Assembly: GCA_964432925.1 (NCBI GenBank)
Contig: CAYSPM010000031.1
Coordinates: 1-21,454 of the forward strand
Length of the DNA stretch: 21,454 nucleotides
DNA from: CAYNTC01 sp964432925
GTDB lineage: Bacteria; Planctomycetota; Phycisphaerae; Sedimentisphaerales; Anaerobacaceae
Direction: 5' to 3'
The notes beneath the pieces are model-generated. The model worked only from the letters and a program-made list of their open reading frames with translations, was not told where the DNA came from and made no database searches. Position 1 is the first letter of the stretch; every line of letters starts with the position of its first letter. A program made the translations under genes and the position numbers. Of the stretch, positions 8,367 to 16,119 are shown in pieces.

Positions 8367-8466
8367 GGGGCCAGGGTTCAGGGATCAGCAGACTCGTCGC
8401 CCTGTTCCGCCAGAGCGCTTCGCGGCGGCGAGATGACTTCTCTGATCCCCGATCCCTGATCCCCGA
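8367..8466. repeat. dispersed palindromic element, copy 2 (phoH/pgpH gap)
   Basis: Both arms match copy 1: 8367-8396 at 29 of 30 positions, and 8438-8466 identically. The middle is 41 nt (8397-8437) and contains a second, nested hairpin, TCGCC at 8396-8400 region pairing with GGCGA near 8427-8431 and CCGC with GCGG. The difference from copy 1 is 33 nt, so one reading frame stays open through both copies. The element occupies nearly the whole gap, ending 9 nt before the pgpH-like ATG. The ribosome site GAAAGG (8465-8470) begins within its last bases. Confidence 0.9.
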
Positions 8467-8475
8467 AAGGCTTTT

Positions 8476-10056
8476 ATGGGATTGTTCAAGAAAACTGGTC
8501 CTCGCCGAACGCAAGTCCGCAAGCGTATATTTATTGAGCGTCCCTGGCAGCTAAGCCAGCTACTAAACACCGATATTCTCACATCGGTCCTGCTGTGGTT
8601 ACTTTTCGTCATACTGTGCATTGGTATCCTTTCGTTTGAACTCATCCGGCAAATGCGTTACTCTGTTCTGTTTCCACTCAGTGCAATAGTAGTGCTCATT
8701 TCCGTTGCCGCTGGCCTGTATATCTATCACTATCAAGGCCGAATCATAAGAAATCACGCGAGGGCTGCTGTGCTGGTCGGCTTGTTCTTGTTGTTATTGG
8801 GAGCGACCAAGCTCGGTGCCGTATCGACTAAGCACACCGCTTGGGCTACCAGTTGGGCTACCGCAACCGCCACGGTTGCAGCAATAATCTTGACAATCGC
8901 TTACGACCAGCGATTTGCTATAGGCATGGGCGTATCCTATTGCCTCTTGGCGTGTTTAGCCGCAGGAGATGTTTCAAGCGATAAATACCAGCTTGTCGAT
9001 ATCGATCTGCTTTTAACGATGCTCGCGGCAGTAGCAACTTGCTGCTTCAGTTTGAAAGAAATTCGCACAAGAATGAAACTGCTTGAAGTTAGTACACTAA
9101 CTGCTGCGATAGTATTTGCGACAGCAACATCTGTTGCTGCCTTTGATCTACTTGGCCGGTCACCCCAGACCTCTGAAGTTCTTACCGCTGCAGCAGGCCA
9201 TGCAGGTGCTGCCTTTATCGTAGGCCTACTCATTCAGAGTTTGCTGCCGGTTATCGAAAAAGTCTTTCGAATAGCAACGAGTATGACTTTGCTGGACTAT
9301 AGTGATGCGAATCAGCCGCTCTTGAAAAGGCTGGCGATGGAAGCACCAGGTACGTTTAGCCACAGTTTGCTCATCGGCTCAATCGCCGAGGCCGCAGCTG
9401 AGGCAATAGGCTGTAACGGCCTTTTGTGCAGGGTTGGGGCATACTACCACGACATTGGAAAAATCAACAAGCCAAAATACTTTATTGAAAATGAAATGGG
9501 CTCTGCCAGCCGGCACAAGGAACTCTCACCAGCTATGAGCCAACTAATTATCGTAGGCCACGTCAAAGACGGAATAGAAATGGCCAAGGAATATGGTTTG
9601 CCTGCTGTGCTACGTCAGTTTATAGAGACGCACCACGGCACAACGTTGGTGGAACCTTTCTACAATGAGGCCAGAAAGAAGCACGAAGCCCCCGCTACAG
9701 GCTCGTCTACACGAAAGCCCAAAGAAGCCCCACCGTCCGAGAATGAATTTAGGTACCCGGGACCGAGACCACGAACAAAGGAAGCTGCCATTGTAATGCT
9801 GGCGGACGCGATCGAAGGTGCCGTTAGATCCCTGTCTGAAGTAACACCAGCTAAAGTAGAGGTAGTCGTACATAATATGGCGATGAAACGTCTTCAGGAC
9901 GGCCAATTCGATGAGTGTGACCTGTCACTGCGCGAACTTAGCCAAATAGAGATAAGCATGTCTAAAACACTCGCTGCGCATCATCATGGCAGAATCGCAT
10001 ATCCAACCGCACCAGATGTCCCCGAAGACGCTCAGACACAACCTCAACAGGCCTGA
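8476..10056 (+). CDS. PgpH-type membrane HD phosphohydrolase (7TM-HD)
   Basis: The protein has 526 residues. Its N-terminal half is membrane-embedded, with helices at about 36-57, 62-83, 93-113, 119-139, 145-165, 170-190 and 200-250. A cytoplasmic HD domain follows with the complete metal ligand set: H296 (FSHS), H325-D326 (YYHDIGK), H362 (GHVKDG), H386-H387 (THHG) and D444 (LADAIEG). In Firmicutes, PgpH of this domain class degrades cyclic di-AMP; whether this homologue does so is inferred. Those proteins have about 700 residues and carry a large extracytoplasmic 7TMR-HDED domain between helix 1 and helix 2. Here only a few residues separate the first two helices, so that sensor domain is absent. 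A Pro-, Lys- and Glu-rich insertion (about 393-430) lies after the HH motif. The start follows GAAAGG at 5 nt spacing. Confidence 0.9.
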   Translation: MGLFKKTGPRRTQVRKRIFIERPWQLSQLLNTDILTSVLLWLLFVILCIGILSFELIRQMRYSVLFPLSAIVVLISVAAGLYIYHYQGRIIRNHARAAVLVGLFLLLLGATKLGAVSTKHTAWATSWATATATVAAIILTIAYDQRFAIGMGVSYCLLACLAAGDVSSDKYQLVDIDLLLTMLAAVATCCFSLKEIRTRMKLLEVSTLTAAIVFATATSVAAFDLLGRSPQTSEVLTAAAGHAGAAFIVGLLIQSLLPVIEKVFRIATSMTLLDYSDANQPLLKRLAMEAPGTFSHSLLIGSIAEAAAEAIGCNGLLCRVGAYYHDIGKINKPKYFIENEMGSASRHKELSPAMSQLIIVGHVKDGIEMAKEYGLPAVLRQFIETHHGTTLVEPFYNEARKKHEAPATGSSTRKPKEAPPSENEFRYPGPRPRTKEAAIVMLADAIEGAVRSLSEVTPAKVEVVVHNMAMKRLQDGQFDECDLSLRELSQIEISMSKTLAAHHHGRIAYPTAPDVPEDAQTQPQQA

Positions 10057-10081
10057 AAGCAAGAAGCGAAGTCGACAAAGA

Positions 10082-10543
10082 ATGATAACCGTTCAAATCT
10101 CAAAAAATTTCCGGAGCATCGATGCTAACTTATCCAGGGTTAAAAGACTAATCCGAGATATTTGCGTGCGTTTCGAATTGGCCAACGCGATTATCAATAT
10201 TGCAATAGTTGACGATGAGCAAATCCTGCAACTAAACAAACAATTCCTGAACCGCAATTGTGCTACCGATTGCCTGAGTTTCGACCTGACAGACGGATAC
10301 GAGCCGGATTCCTGCAGGCTCCTTGACCTTGTTATAAGCGGTGAAACGGCTGTCCGGCAGGCCGCATTACGAGGCCATTCAACTGAAGCTGAACTGGCGC
10401 TTTACATTACACACGGCCTGCTGCACAACCTTGGATTCGATGATTCAACACCTGAAAAGGCTAAGAAAATGCATGATACTGAAGACGAAATTTTACAGCA
10501 ATTTGGCTATGACTTAGTATATAATAACAACGAAAGCCAATGA
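10082..10543 (+). CDS. ybeY: endoribonuclease YbeY, rRNA maturation factor
   Basis: YbeY is a metal-dependent single-strand endoribonuclease involved in 16S rRNA 3' processing and ribosome quality control. The protein has 153 residues from the ATG at 10082. That start is preferred because the longer frame from 9986 overlaps the preceding gene by 70 nt and adds a non-conserved basic tail. Family landmarks are the LNKQFLNRNCATDCLSF block, where the TDVLSF motif is usual, and the metal motif HGLLHNLGFDD. The motif gives H111 and H115, with D121 in place of the third His of the common HGxLHLxGYDH. Asp at this site can also coordinate metal, so the protein may be active; the sequence alone cannot say. 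It lies between the pgpH-like and the CBS-protein genes, its usual company. No convincing ribosome site was seen. Confidence 0.92.
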   Translation: MITVQISKNFRSIDANLSRVKRLIRDICVRFELANAIINIAIVDDEQILQLNKQFLNRNCATDCLSFDLTDGYEPDSCRLLDLVISGETAVRQAALRGHSTEAELALYITHGLLHNLGFDDSTPEKAKKMHDTEDEILQQFGYDLVYNNNESQ

Positions 10544-10605
10544 CCATGCTATCGTTGCATGCGGTTACTCCTTGGGCTGAACTTAGTTAAGAGGGTTACT
10601 GAAAC

Positions 10606-11895
10606 GTGAACTACATCGGCTGGATGGTGTTGCTGATTTGCCTGTCGGTTGTAGCGACACTGTTCTTCTCTATCAACAGTATAACTCTGCGCATATTCTC
10701 GCGTGCAAAGCTGCAGGAAGCATTTAAAAGAACAAATAAACAAAATGGCAGCGAAGATATCACCGACCAGATAGTAGCCAATGTTGAAGAGCTGATTCTG
10801 TCATCCTCATTGTATCGAATCGTCTTCAACATGTTTACATTGCTGCTACTGGTCGCCGCCTTTACGCCACCTGATTCGACCGAGTTGACCATTAGTAAAT
10901 ATCTGCTTGTGTTCATTGTGGCAGCGGCAATATTTTCCATCTTTGGCTTGGCAATCCCCCATGCCTGGGCCAAGTATGCAGGTGAAAAAGTCCTATGCCG
11001 ATCGTACAGACTATTGCTGTTATCAACAATTGTAGTTTCGCCCATCCTTTACACCCTCAAGTTATACGATGGCTTTGTACGTCGCCTTGCCGGTATCGCG
11101 GAGACAACGCCTGAAGAACAACAGGAAGAAAAACAAGAAGAATTCCTGACTGATCTTGAGCAGCATAGAATGGAAGGCACAGTTGACGAAGAAGAGCAGC
11201 AGATGATAGAAAATGTCCTGGAACTAAGCGACAGCACTGCTGATGAAATTATGACCCCTCGCACCGATATCATTGCAATTGAGGTGAACTCTGATCTGCA
11301 AACGGTCCTGGAAACTATTACCAACGCTGGCCATACACGCGTTCCAGTTTACGAAAGCAACATAGACAATATAGTCGGCCTTATCTATGCCAAGGACCTG
11401 CTGACCGAAATTGGCAAGAACCCGGCAGATTTCAAGCTTCGTGACAAAATGAGACACGCCTACTTCGTGCCCGAGACAAAACCGCTGAGAGCTTTATTGC
11501 ACGAGTTTCAAAACCAAAAATTGCATATCGCCGTGGTGCTGGATGAGTACGGTGGGACCGCCGGTATCGTTACCCTTGAGGATATCCTCGAAGAGCTCGT
11601 CGGCGAAATAACAGATGAGTACGAGGAAACACCCACCGAGCCAATAAGGCAAATCGATCAAAACACTATCGAAGTCGACGCCAGAACCTATGTTGACGAT
11701 CTCAATGACAAGTTTGAGCTGAACCTGCCGGAAGACGAAGATTACGATACTGTCGGAGGTTTTGTTTTCTCACGCCTGGGGTACATCCCAAAAACCGGCG
11801 AAAATTTCGACTACGAAGACCTGAAATTCACCATCGCTTCCGCCGAGGCCAGGAGAATAATACGCATCAGAATCCAGAAGGTCACACAGCAGTAA
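10606..11895 (+). CDS. CNNM/HlyC-CorC family membrane protein with two CBS domains
   Basis: The protein has 429 residues. The N-terminal DUF21-type membrane domain has hydrophobic segments at about 2-24, 67-87, 97-122 and 135-155. An acidic, Glu- and Gln-rich linker (165-185) follows. The paired CBS domains begin at DEIMTPRTDIIAIE (M216) and include HTRVPVYESNIDNIVGLIYA and, in the second, HIAVVLDEYGGTAGIVTLED. A C-terminal CorC_HlyC domain (about 345-425, DTVGGFVFSRLGYIP) completes the order. Homologues act in magnesium and cobalt efflux or sensing; the older name haemolysin is misleading. The start is GTG at 10606, chosen because a GAGGG ribosome site lies at about 10591-10595 and the hydrophobic first helix follows at once. 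recO begins 2 nt after its stop, so the two are almost certainly co-translated. Confidence 0.93.
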   Translation: MNYIGWMVLLICLSVVATLFFSINSITLRIFSRAKLQEAFKRTNKQNGSEDITDQIVANVEELILSSSLYRIVFNMFTLLLLVAAFTPPDSTELTISKYLLVFIVAAAIFSIFGLAIPHAWAKYAGEKVLCRSYRLLLLSTIVVSPILYTLKLYDGFVRRLAGIAETTPEEQQEEKQEEFLTDLEQHRMEGTVDEEEQQMIENVLELSDSTADEIMTPRTDIIAIEVNSDLQTVLETITNAGHTRVPVYESNIDNIVGLIYAKDLLTEIGKNPADFKLRDKMRHAYFVPETKPLRALLHEFQNQKLHIAVVLDEYGGTAGIVTLEDILEELVGEITDEYEETPTEPIRQIDQNTIEVDARTYVDDLNDKFELNLPEDEDYDTVGGFVFSRLGYIPKTGENFDYEDLKFTIASAEARRIIRIRIQKVTQQ

Positions 11896-11897
11896 CT

Positions 11898-12647
11898 ATG
11901 TTAACCAAGGACCTGGCCATCTGTATACGCACCATCGACTATTCTGAAACATCTCAGATCGTAACGTTGTTCACCAGAAAAACCGGCAAACTCAGCGCCA
12001 TCGCCAAAGGCTCTAAACGTCCGAAGTCTGCGTTTGAAGGACCGATTGAAATACTCTGCTTTGGTGAAATCGTCTTTTCCGATTCGAACAAAGAGAAACT
12101 CGCCACATTGACTGAATTTCAGCAGCAAACATTTAGACACCTTGCTGAGGATCTTGTCAGCTTGAACTATTGTCTTTTTGCTGCGGAACTGCTGGACAAG
12201 CTCATAAGTGAATACGATCCTCATCAGGAGCTATTTGATCGTTTCTTGAGCTTGCTGAAAAATATTAACGAGCTGCAAGCAGCAAGAAACGATCATCGAA
12301 AATCTTTGGTTTTGCTAATAAGATTTGAGTTGGGCTTGCTCAGAGAAATCGGACTGCTGCCTGTGTTTGATGCCTGTGTAAACTGCAAAAATGCTGTTTC
12401 CAGTAATTGGCCACAAGGCTATTTTAGTAACTCCGCACCCGGCTTGATTTGCAGAGACTGCGAAGCGAGTTTTCCTGACCGCACCCGCCTATCGTCGAGC
12501 GAAACCTTGAATTGCCTTTCCGATTTGAAACGACTTGCCGGAGCAAGCGAGAAAATTCTTAACGAAATTGAAAAGATATTGGTGTCCTATCTCACATACA
12601 TACTAGGCCGACCACCCAGAATGGCCAAATATATTCTCCAAGCATGA
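11898..12647 (+). CDS. recO: DNA repair protein RecO
   Basis: RecO anneals DNA and, with RecR, loads RecA on SSB-coated gaps in the RecFOR pathway. The protein has 249 residues, normal length. The N-terminal OB fold is typical (AICIRTIDYSETSQIVTLFT, then GKLSAIAKGSKRPKS). The central helical part contains LNYCLFAAELLDKLI. The zinc module has two CxxC pairs, C160-C163 (CVNC) and C185-C188 (CRDC), with YFSNSAPGLIC between them. It starts 2 nt after the preceding stop and ends the compact housekeeping run; the next gene is 249 nt away. Confidence 0.95.
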   Translation: MLTKDLAICIRTIDYSETSQIVTLFTRKTGKLSAIAKGSKRPKSAFEGPIEILCFGEIVFSDSNKEKLATLTEFQQQTFRHLAEDLVSLNYCLFAAELLDKLISEYDPHQELFDRFLSLLKNINELQAARNDHRKSLVLLIRFELGLLREIGLLPVFDACVNCKNAVSSNWPQGYFSNSAPGLICRDCEASFPDRTRLSSSETLNCLSDLKRLAGASEKILNEIEKILVSYLTYILGRPPRMAKYILQA

Positions 12648-12857
12648 ATCAGCTTTTGCTGTTTTTGAAGTAGTATAAAGCATTTTTTTCATACATTTGT
12701 TTCTGACCATCCTGAGTACGGTCGTAGTCCCATCATAGTAGACCTTAAGGATTGCTGGCATGTATCGCGTCATTTATTCCAATTCCATGCTATTTCGAGT
12801 ATAACATACGCACAATCGTCAGTTGTTCTCAACTGCAAATAGTTTTTTTCCGATAAA

Positions 12858-12863
12858 TATAAT
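12858..12863 (+). promoter_or_regulatory. candidate -10 box upstream of the TraB family gene
   Basis: A perfect TATAAT lies 33 nt before the ATG in an AT-rich stretch. No good -35 hexamer is seen at 16-19 nt spacing, so this is tentative. The 249-nt gap after recO is otherwise featureless. Confidence 0.35.
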
Positions 12864-12896
12864 ACTACCGGCCCCTTTGAGACAAGAGCCTAACAA

Positions 12897-14072
12897 ATGA
12901 TAGATTCGAGTATGCTGCCAGAACGGATTTCACATATAAATATCGAAGGCAGAGACGTTTATCTCGTAGGTACGGCCCATCTGTCAAAAGAAAGTGTCGA
13001 TGATGTCCGAAGCACCATCGAAACAGTGTCCCCCGATACAATCTGTGTTGAGCTTTGCAAGTCACGCCATAAGGCGCTTACCCAGAAAGACAACTGGGAG
13101 AAAACCAACATTTTCAAGATCATCAGAGAAAAGAAAGCCACTTTCCTTTTAGCCCAGCTAATTATGAGCTCTTTTTATAGACGCCTGGGCGAAAAACTCG
13201 GTATCCAGCCGGGGGCCGAAATGCTCGAAGCGATAAAACTTGCCGATGCGACAGATACTCAACTCGTTCTCGCTGACCGTGACGTCGAAATCACGCTGAA
13301 GCGTGTCTGGGGCTACCTGAGCTTTTGGAATAAGCTCAAGCTGATGATTCACCTTACTGTTTCAATCTTCTCAAAAGAAGAAATTGACACAAACACTGTT
13401 GAAACGCTAAAGGAAAAAGATCAGCTCGAAAGCGTGCTGACCGAATTTACGAAAAAGTTTCCTGAGATCAAAAAACGCCTCATAGACGAACGAGATGTCT
13501 ACCTTGCTCAGAAGATCCGAACTTCGCCGGGTCGATCAATTGTCGCGGTAGTCGGTGCGGGCCATGTTAATGGAATAAAAAAACACATTGACAAAGACGA
13601 ACCACTCGACGAATTGGTGCGAATACCACCCAAGTCTATTTGGCCGACCATTATCAAATGGGCTGTTCCAGCAGCAATTATAGCCGTGATTACATACGGT
13701 TTTTTCAAGGAAGGGGCGGCTCATTCAGTCGAAAATATCTACATCTGGATACTTGTAAATGGCATCCTCTCAGCCGCCGGCGCGGCCGCGGCTCTGGCGC
13801 ATCCTCTGACTATTCTCTCAGCGTTTCTTGGCGCACCGCTGACCAGTCTTAACCCGACTATAGCGGCAGGCTGGGTAGCAGGGATTGTTCAGGCCTGGAT
13901 AAAAAAACCGACAGTAACTGACTTCGAGAACCTGCCTAACGCGATATCCACCTTCAAGGGCTTTTGGACGAATCCCGTTACCAAGATACTGTTGATAGTT
14001 GCTCTCGCTAACCTTGGTAGTGTTTTTGGTACTTACATCGCGGGTATCTGGATTACAGCACGTTCAGTTTGA
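12897..14072 (+). CDS. TraB/PrgY (TIKI-fold) family membrane protein
   Basis: The protein has 391 residues. The N-terminal domain carries the family motif GTAHLS (25-30), a conserved-looking CVELCKSRHKAL segment, the ADRDVEITLKR block and the closing VGAGHVNGIKKH (GAGH ends at H223). These are the conserved elements of the TraB/GumN/TIKI fold, thought to be metalloproteases or pheromone-shutdown factors. The C-terminal half is a membrane domain, with hydrophobic segments at about 245-265, 278-300, 304-320, 322-340 and 365-388, rich in Ala and Gly. PrgY-type archaeal and bacterial homologues have the same two-part structure. The true function is unknown in most bacteria. Met6 (12912) is an alternative start; neither has a strong ribosome site. 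Confidence 0.9.
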   Translation: MIDSSMLPERISHINIEGRDVYLVGTAHLSKESVDDVRSTIETVSPDTICVELCKSRHKALTQKDNWEKTNIFKIIREKKATFLLAQLIMSSFYRRLGEKLGIQPGAEMLEAIKLADATDTQLVLADRDVEITLKRVWGYLSFWNKLKLMIHLTVSIFSKEEIDTNTVETLKEKDQLESVLTEFTKKFPEIKKRLIDERDVYLAQKIRTSPGRSIVAVVGAGHVNGIKKHIDKDEPLDELVRIPPKSIWPTIIKWAVPAAIIAVITYGFFKEGAAHSVENIYIWILVNGILSAAGAAAALAHPLTILSAFLGAPLTSLNPTIAAGWVAGIVQAWIKKPTVTDFENLPNAISTFKGFWTNPVTKILLIVALANLGSVFGTYIAGIWITARSV

Positions 14073-14517
14073 GTAAAAATGTCGCCCCACTCGAAAGCTA
14101 TAGCCCTGGATTACCCAGGTAGCCCGTGGCAAATGGACTGTGATTTGATTAGTATAGAGCCTATGGAGACCACTCAAACCATTTTTCGACTGTATCAAAC
14201 GGGAAAACCTAATAGTCCAAAGAAGAAAAATTGCTGCTCAAGCCGCTTCACCCCAAGGCGCGTTTTAAGAGCCTCCTGAGCAGAAACCGGCAGAACGGAA
14301 TCAATTGAAGGAGCGCAGCGGATTTACCAGTCCGAGTTAATGCGGTTGATCGGTGTTATCCATATCTTTTAGAAAATCTGGTATATAAGCTGGCTTCAAG
14401 TGAAAAATATTTTGCACGTATCCTTCCTTAATACCTTTTTGAGCAGCCATGTAAAATTGATTAATCTCAACTGGATATTTGTGTTCTTCAAGCTGCTTTC
14501 GGGCGAATTGAGCCGTC
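14073..14517. other. intergenic region left of the insertion sequence
   Basis: No convincing intact gene was found in these 445 nt. A 66-codon plus-strand frame (14079-14279) has unlikely composition and no ribosome site. A minus-strand frame (14337-14516) looks more protein-like and is listed separately as a possible remnant. No tRNA or clear terminator hairpin was seen. Confidence 0.5.
14337..14516 (-). pseudogene. possible C-terminal gene remnant truncated by the insertion sequence
   Basis: On the minus strand, 59 codons run from the outer edge of the left inverted repeat to a stop at 14337. The peptide (QFARKQLEEHKYPVEINQ, then FHLKPAYIPDFLKDMDN) has the balanced composition of a real protein end. 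The frame continues into the terminal inverted repeat, where an ATG at 14582 is only fortuitous. The matching 5' part should lie to the right of the element (15907-16119), but that segment has stops in all minus frames. Either it has decayed or this is a chance frame. I do not recognise the family. Confidence 0.3.
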
Positions 14518-14543
14518 GGGCACACTTCACGTTTGTAGGTAGA
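14518..14543 (+). repeat. left terminal inverted repeat
   Basis: It matches the reverse complement of 15881-15906 at 24 of 26 positions. The inner 21 are identical, including CGTTTGTAGGTAGA; the two mismatches are at the fourth and fifth positions from the outer end. Confidence 0.9.
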
Positions 14544-14609
14544 AAAAAGCCCTCCTGATTGGCAAAATAGAGAAAACAACAATACTATTTTGCTATGGAG
14601 GGCACAATT

Positions 14610-15876
14610 ATGGATAACAAAATTATCGACGAATTGGAAGCAACTTATTCAGAAGAATTAACCCTTGTGGCAGGCGACCTCGGGGCCTTGGAGGAGGCTG
14701 TGAAAGATAAAATGCAGCAATTAGGGCAGGGATTATTACAACGGTTAGTTAACCGAGGTGCCAATGGTTATAAGGGCAGCTCAATGGCGTGTAAATGCGG
14801 TGGCTCGATGAAATTTGTCCAGCATAGAAACAAAGACACACACTTTATTTGGCTGGGTAACAATTAAGAGAGCCTACTATCATTGTTCCAACTGTGGTGA
14901 AAGTCTGTTTCCATACGATGTTGCCAGTGGCCTTGGCTCCGGGCAGGTCAGCCCTGGTCTTGCAAAGGCCTGCTGCTTGTTGGCAGTTGATGACAGTTTC
15001 GAGCAGTCATCCCACAAGATTGAAGCTATCACAGGCCAAAAAGTTTCTGACAATACTATTGAGTGGGTGGTTTGTCAGGTCGGTTCAGTGGCGCAACAGC
15101 AGCAGAATCGGCGGCTGCAAAGATTTTTCGATGATAAACAAATCCCTGAATCTCAGAGCAAGCCCCAAAGATTATATGTGGCCACAGATGGCACTACGGT
15201 GCACGAAACTGATGGTTGGCACGAATGCAAGGTAGGGACAATTTACTTTGAAGATGAGCGTAAGAGAAGAAAAAGCTGTTATGTTGGTCGGTTTGATCAC
15301 TCAGAAAATTTTGGCTGGCATGTTTGGTTGGCAGCCTGTAGGTGTGGTTTTCGTCAAGCCCGGGAGGTGATTTATCTTGGTGATGGTGCCCCTTGGATTC
15401 GCACTGAGCATCATCGACATTTTGGCAGAGCGACGTTTATAATAGATTGGTATCATGCCTCGGAATATGTCTGGGATTGTAGCAAAAGGCTGTTTGGTGA
15501 AGGTACAGAGGCGACCGAGAAATGGGTAAGAAAGCGGTTAGATTGGCTGTGGGATGACTGAACGAAAAAGTTATTGGATGATTTGAAAGAGCAGCGCAAA
15601 CAATATCGGGCTGCCAAAAGGGAGGCAATTGATACATTGATTAAGTATATTTCGACTAACGAAGACCAGATGCGTTACGATGTGTTTAGAGCAAATGGCT
15701 ATGATATAGGTTCCGGTGCGGTGGAAGGAGCCTGTAAGAATGTGGTTGGCAAGCGGCTGAAACAATCAGGAATGATATGGACACGTTTAGGCTCATCATC
15801 GGTGCTGGCCTTACGGGTCAGTTGGCTAAATGACGAATGGGAGCAATTATGGCAGAAAAAACCTTTAGCAGCCTGA
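14610..15876 (+). pseudogene. ISKra4-like transposase, frameshifted and interrupted by a stop
   Basis: The likely start is the ATG at 14610, 7 nt after GGAGGG (14597-14602), rather than the ATG at 14595 that lies ahead of that site. Part one (to 14867) holds a CKCGG zinc-binding motif. The correct frame then shifts by +1 near 14832-14840, where the CACACAC run lies, because the family continues as LFGWVTIKRAYYHCSNCGES. Part two carries VATDGTTVHETDGWHECK and YLGDGAPWIR with a downstream FIIDWYHASEYVWD, the DDE core acidic residues being among these. It ends at an in-frame TGA (15559-15561). Part three (15562-15876) is in the same frame and holds IGSGAVEGACKNVVGKRLKQ. With one shift and one stop codon, a functional product is unlikely. 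TGA serves as a normal stop for several genes here, so recoding is not suspected. Confidence 0.87.
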
Positions 15877-15880
15877 AAAA

Positions 15881-15906
15881 TCTACCTACAAACGTGAAGT
15901 GCACCC
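15881..15906 (-). repeat. right terminal inverted repeat
   Basis: This is the partner of 14518-14543, beginning 4 nt after the transposase stop codon. Confidence 0.9.
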
Positions 15907-16119
15907 TTGAGTTTTGCCGATTTCACTAGTTAACTAAACCGAATGTGGAATTGTAGTTAGATTAAGCTATGCTTCTGTGTTAGAAATGAGAACACGCGTT
16001 TACCCGTACCTATGGCCGCTGTGAATGTCGTTGGAATCCAGGCCAAAAACCCGTTTCTACTCAGTTTATGCATAGATGCGTATATGCGCTAAGTTTGCAC
16101 CACGCGTTTTCAAATCCAA

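Larger units (their letters stand above)
14518..15906 (+). mobile_element. insertion sequence, ISKra4-like
   Basis: About 1.39 kb is bounded by inverted repeats of 26 nt that match at 24 positions, and it encloses one broken transposase. The transposase type (N-terminal zinc-binding part, DDE core, and a C-terminal NGYDIGSGAVEGACKNVVG block) is that of the ISKra4 family. The pentamer TTGAG occurs at 14508-14512 and 15907-15911 and might be a target duplication, but it would leave 5 unmatched bases at the left end. Confidence 0.85.

Noticed and set aside
9986..10081. Longer YbeY starting at 9986
   Set aside because: It would overlap the pgpH-like gene by 70 nt and add a non-conserved basic tail; the family start fits ATG at 10082.
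14079..14279. 66-codon plus-strand frame after the TraB family gene
   Set aside because: It has no ribosome site, odd composition (CCSSRFTPRR) and no recognisable motif; it is probably chance.
15559..15561. In-frame TGA in the transposase as selenocysteine or recoded Trp
   Set aside because: TGA ends phoH, ybeY, traB-like and others normally here, and no SECIS-like hairpin was noticed; a nonsense mutation is simpler.
14508..15911. TTGAG as a target-site duplication of the insertion sequence
   Set aside because: It would add five unmatched bases to the left end only; a 5-nt match in the flanks can occur by chance.
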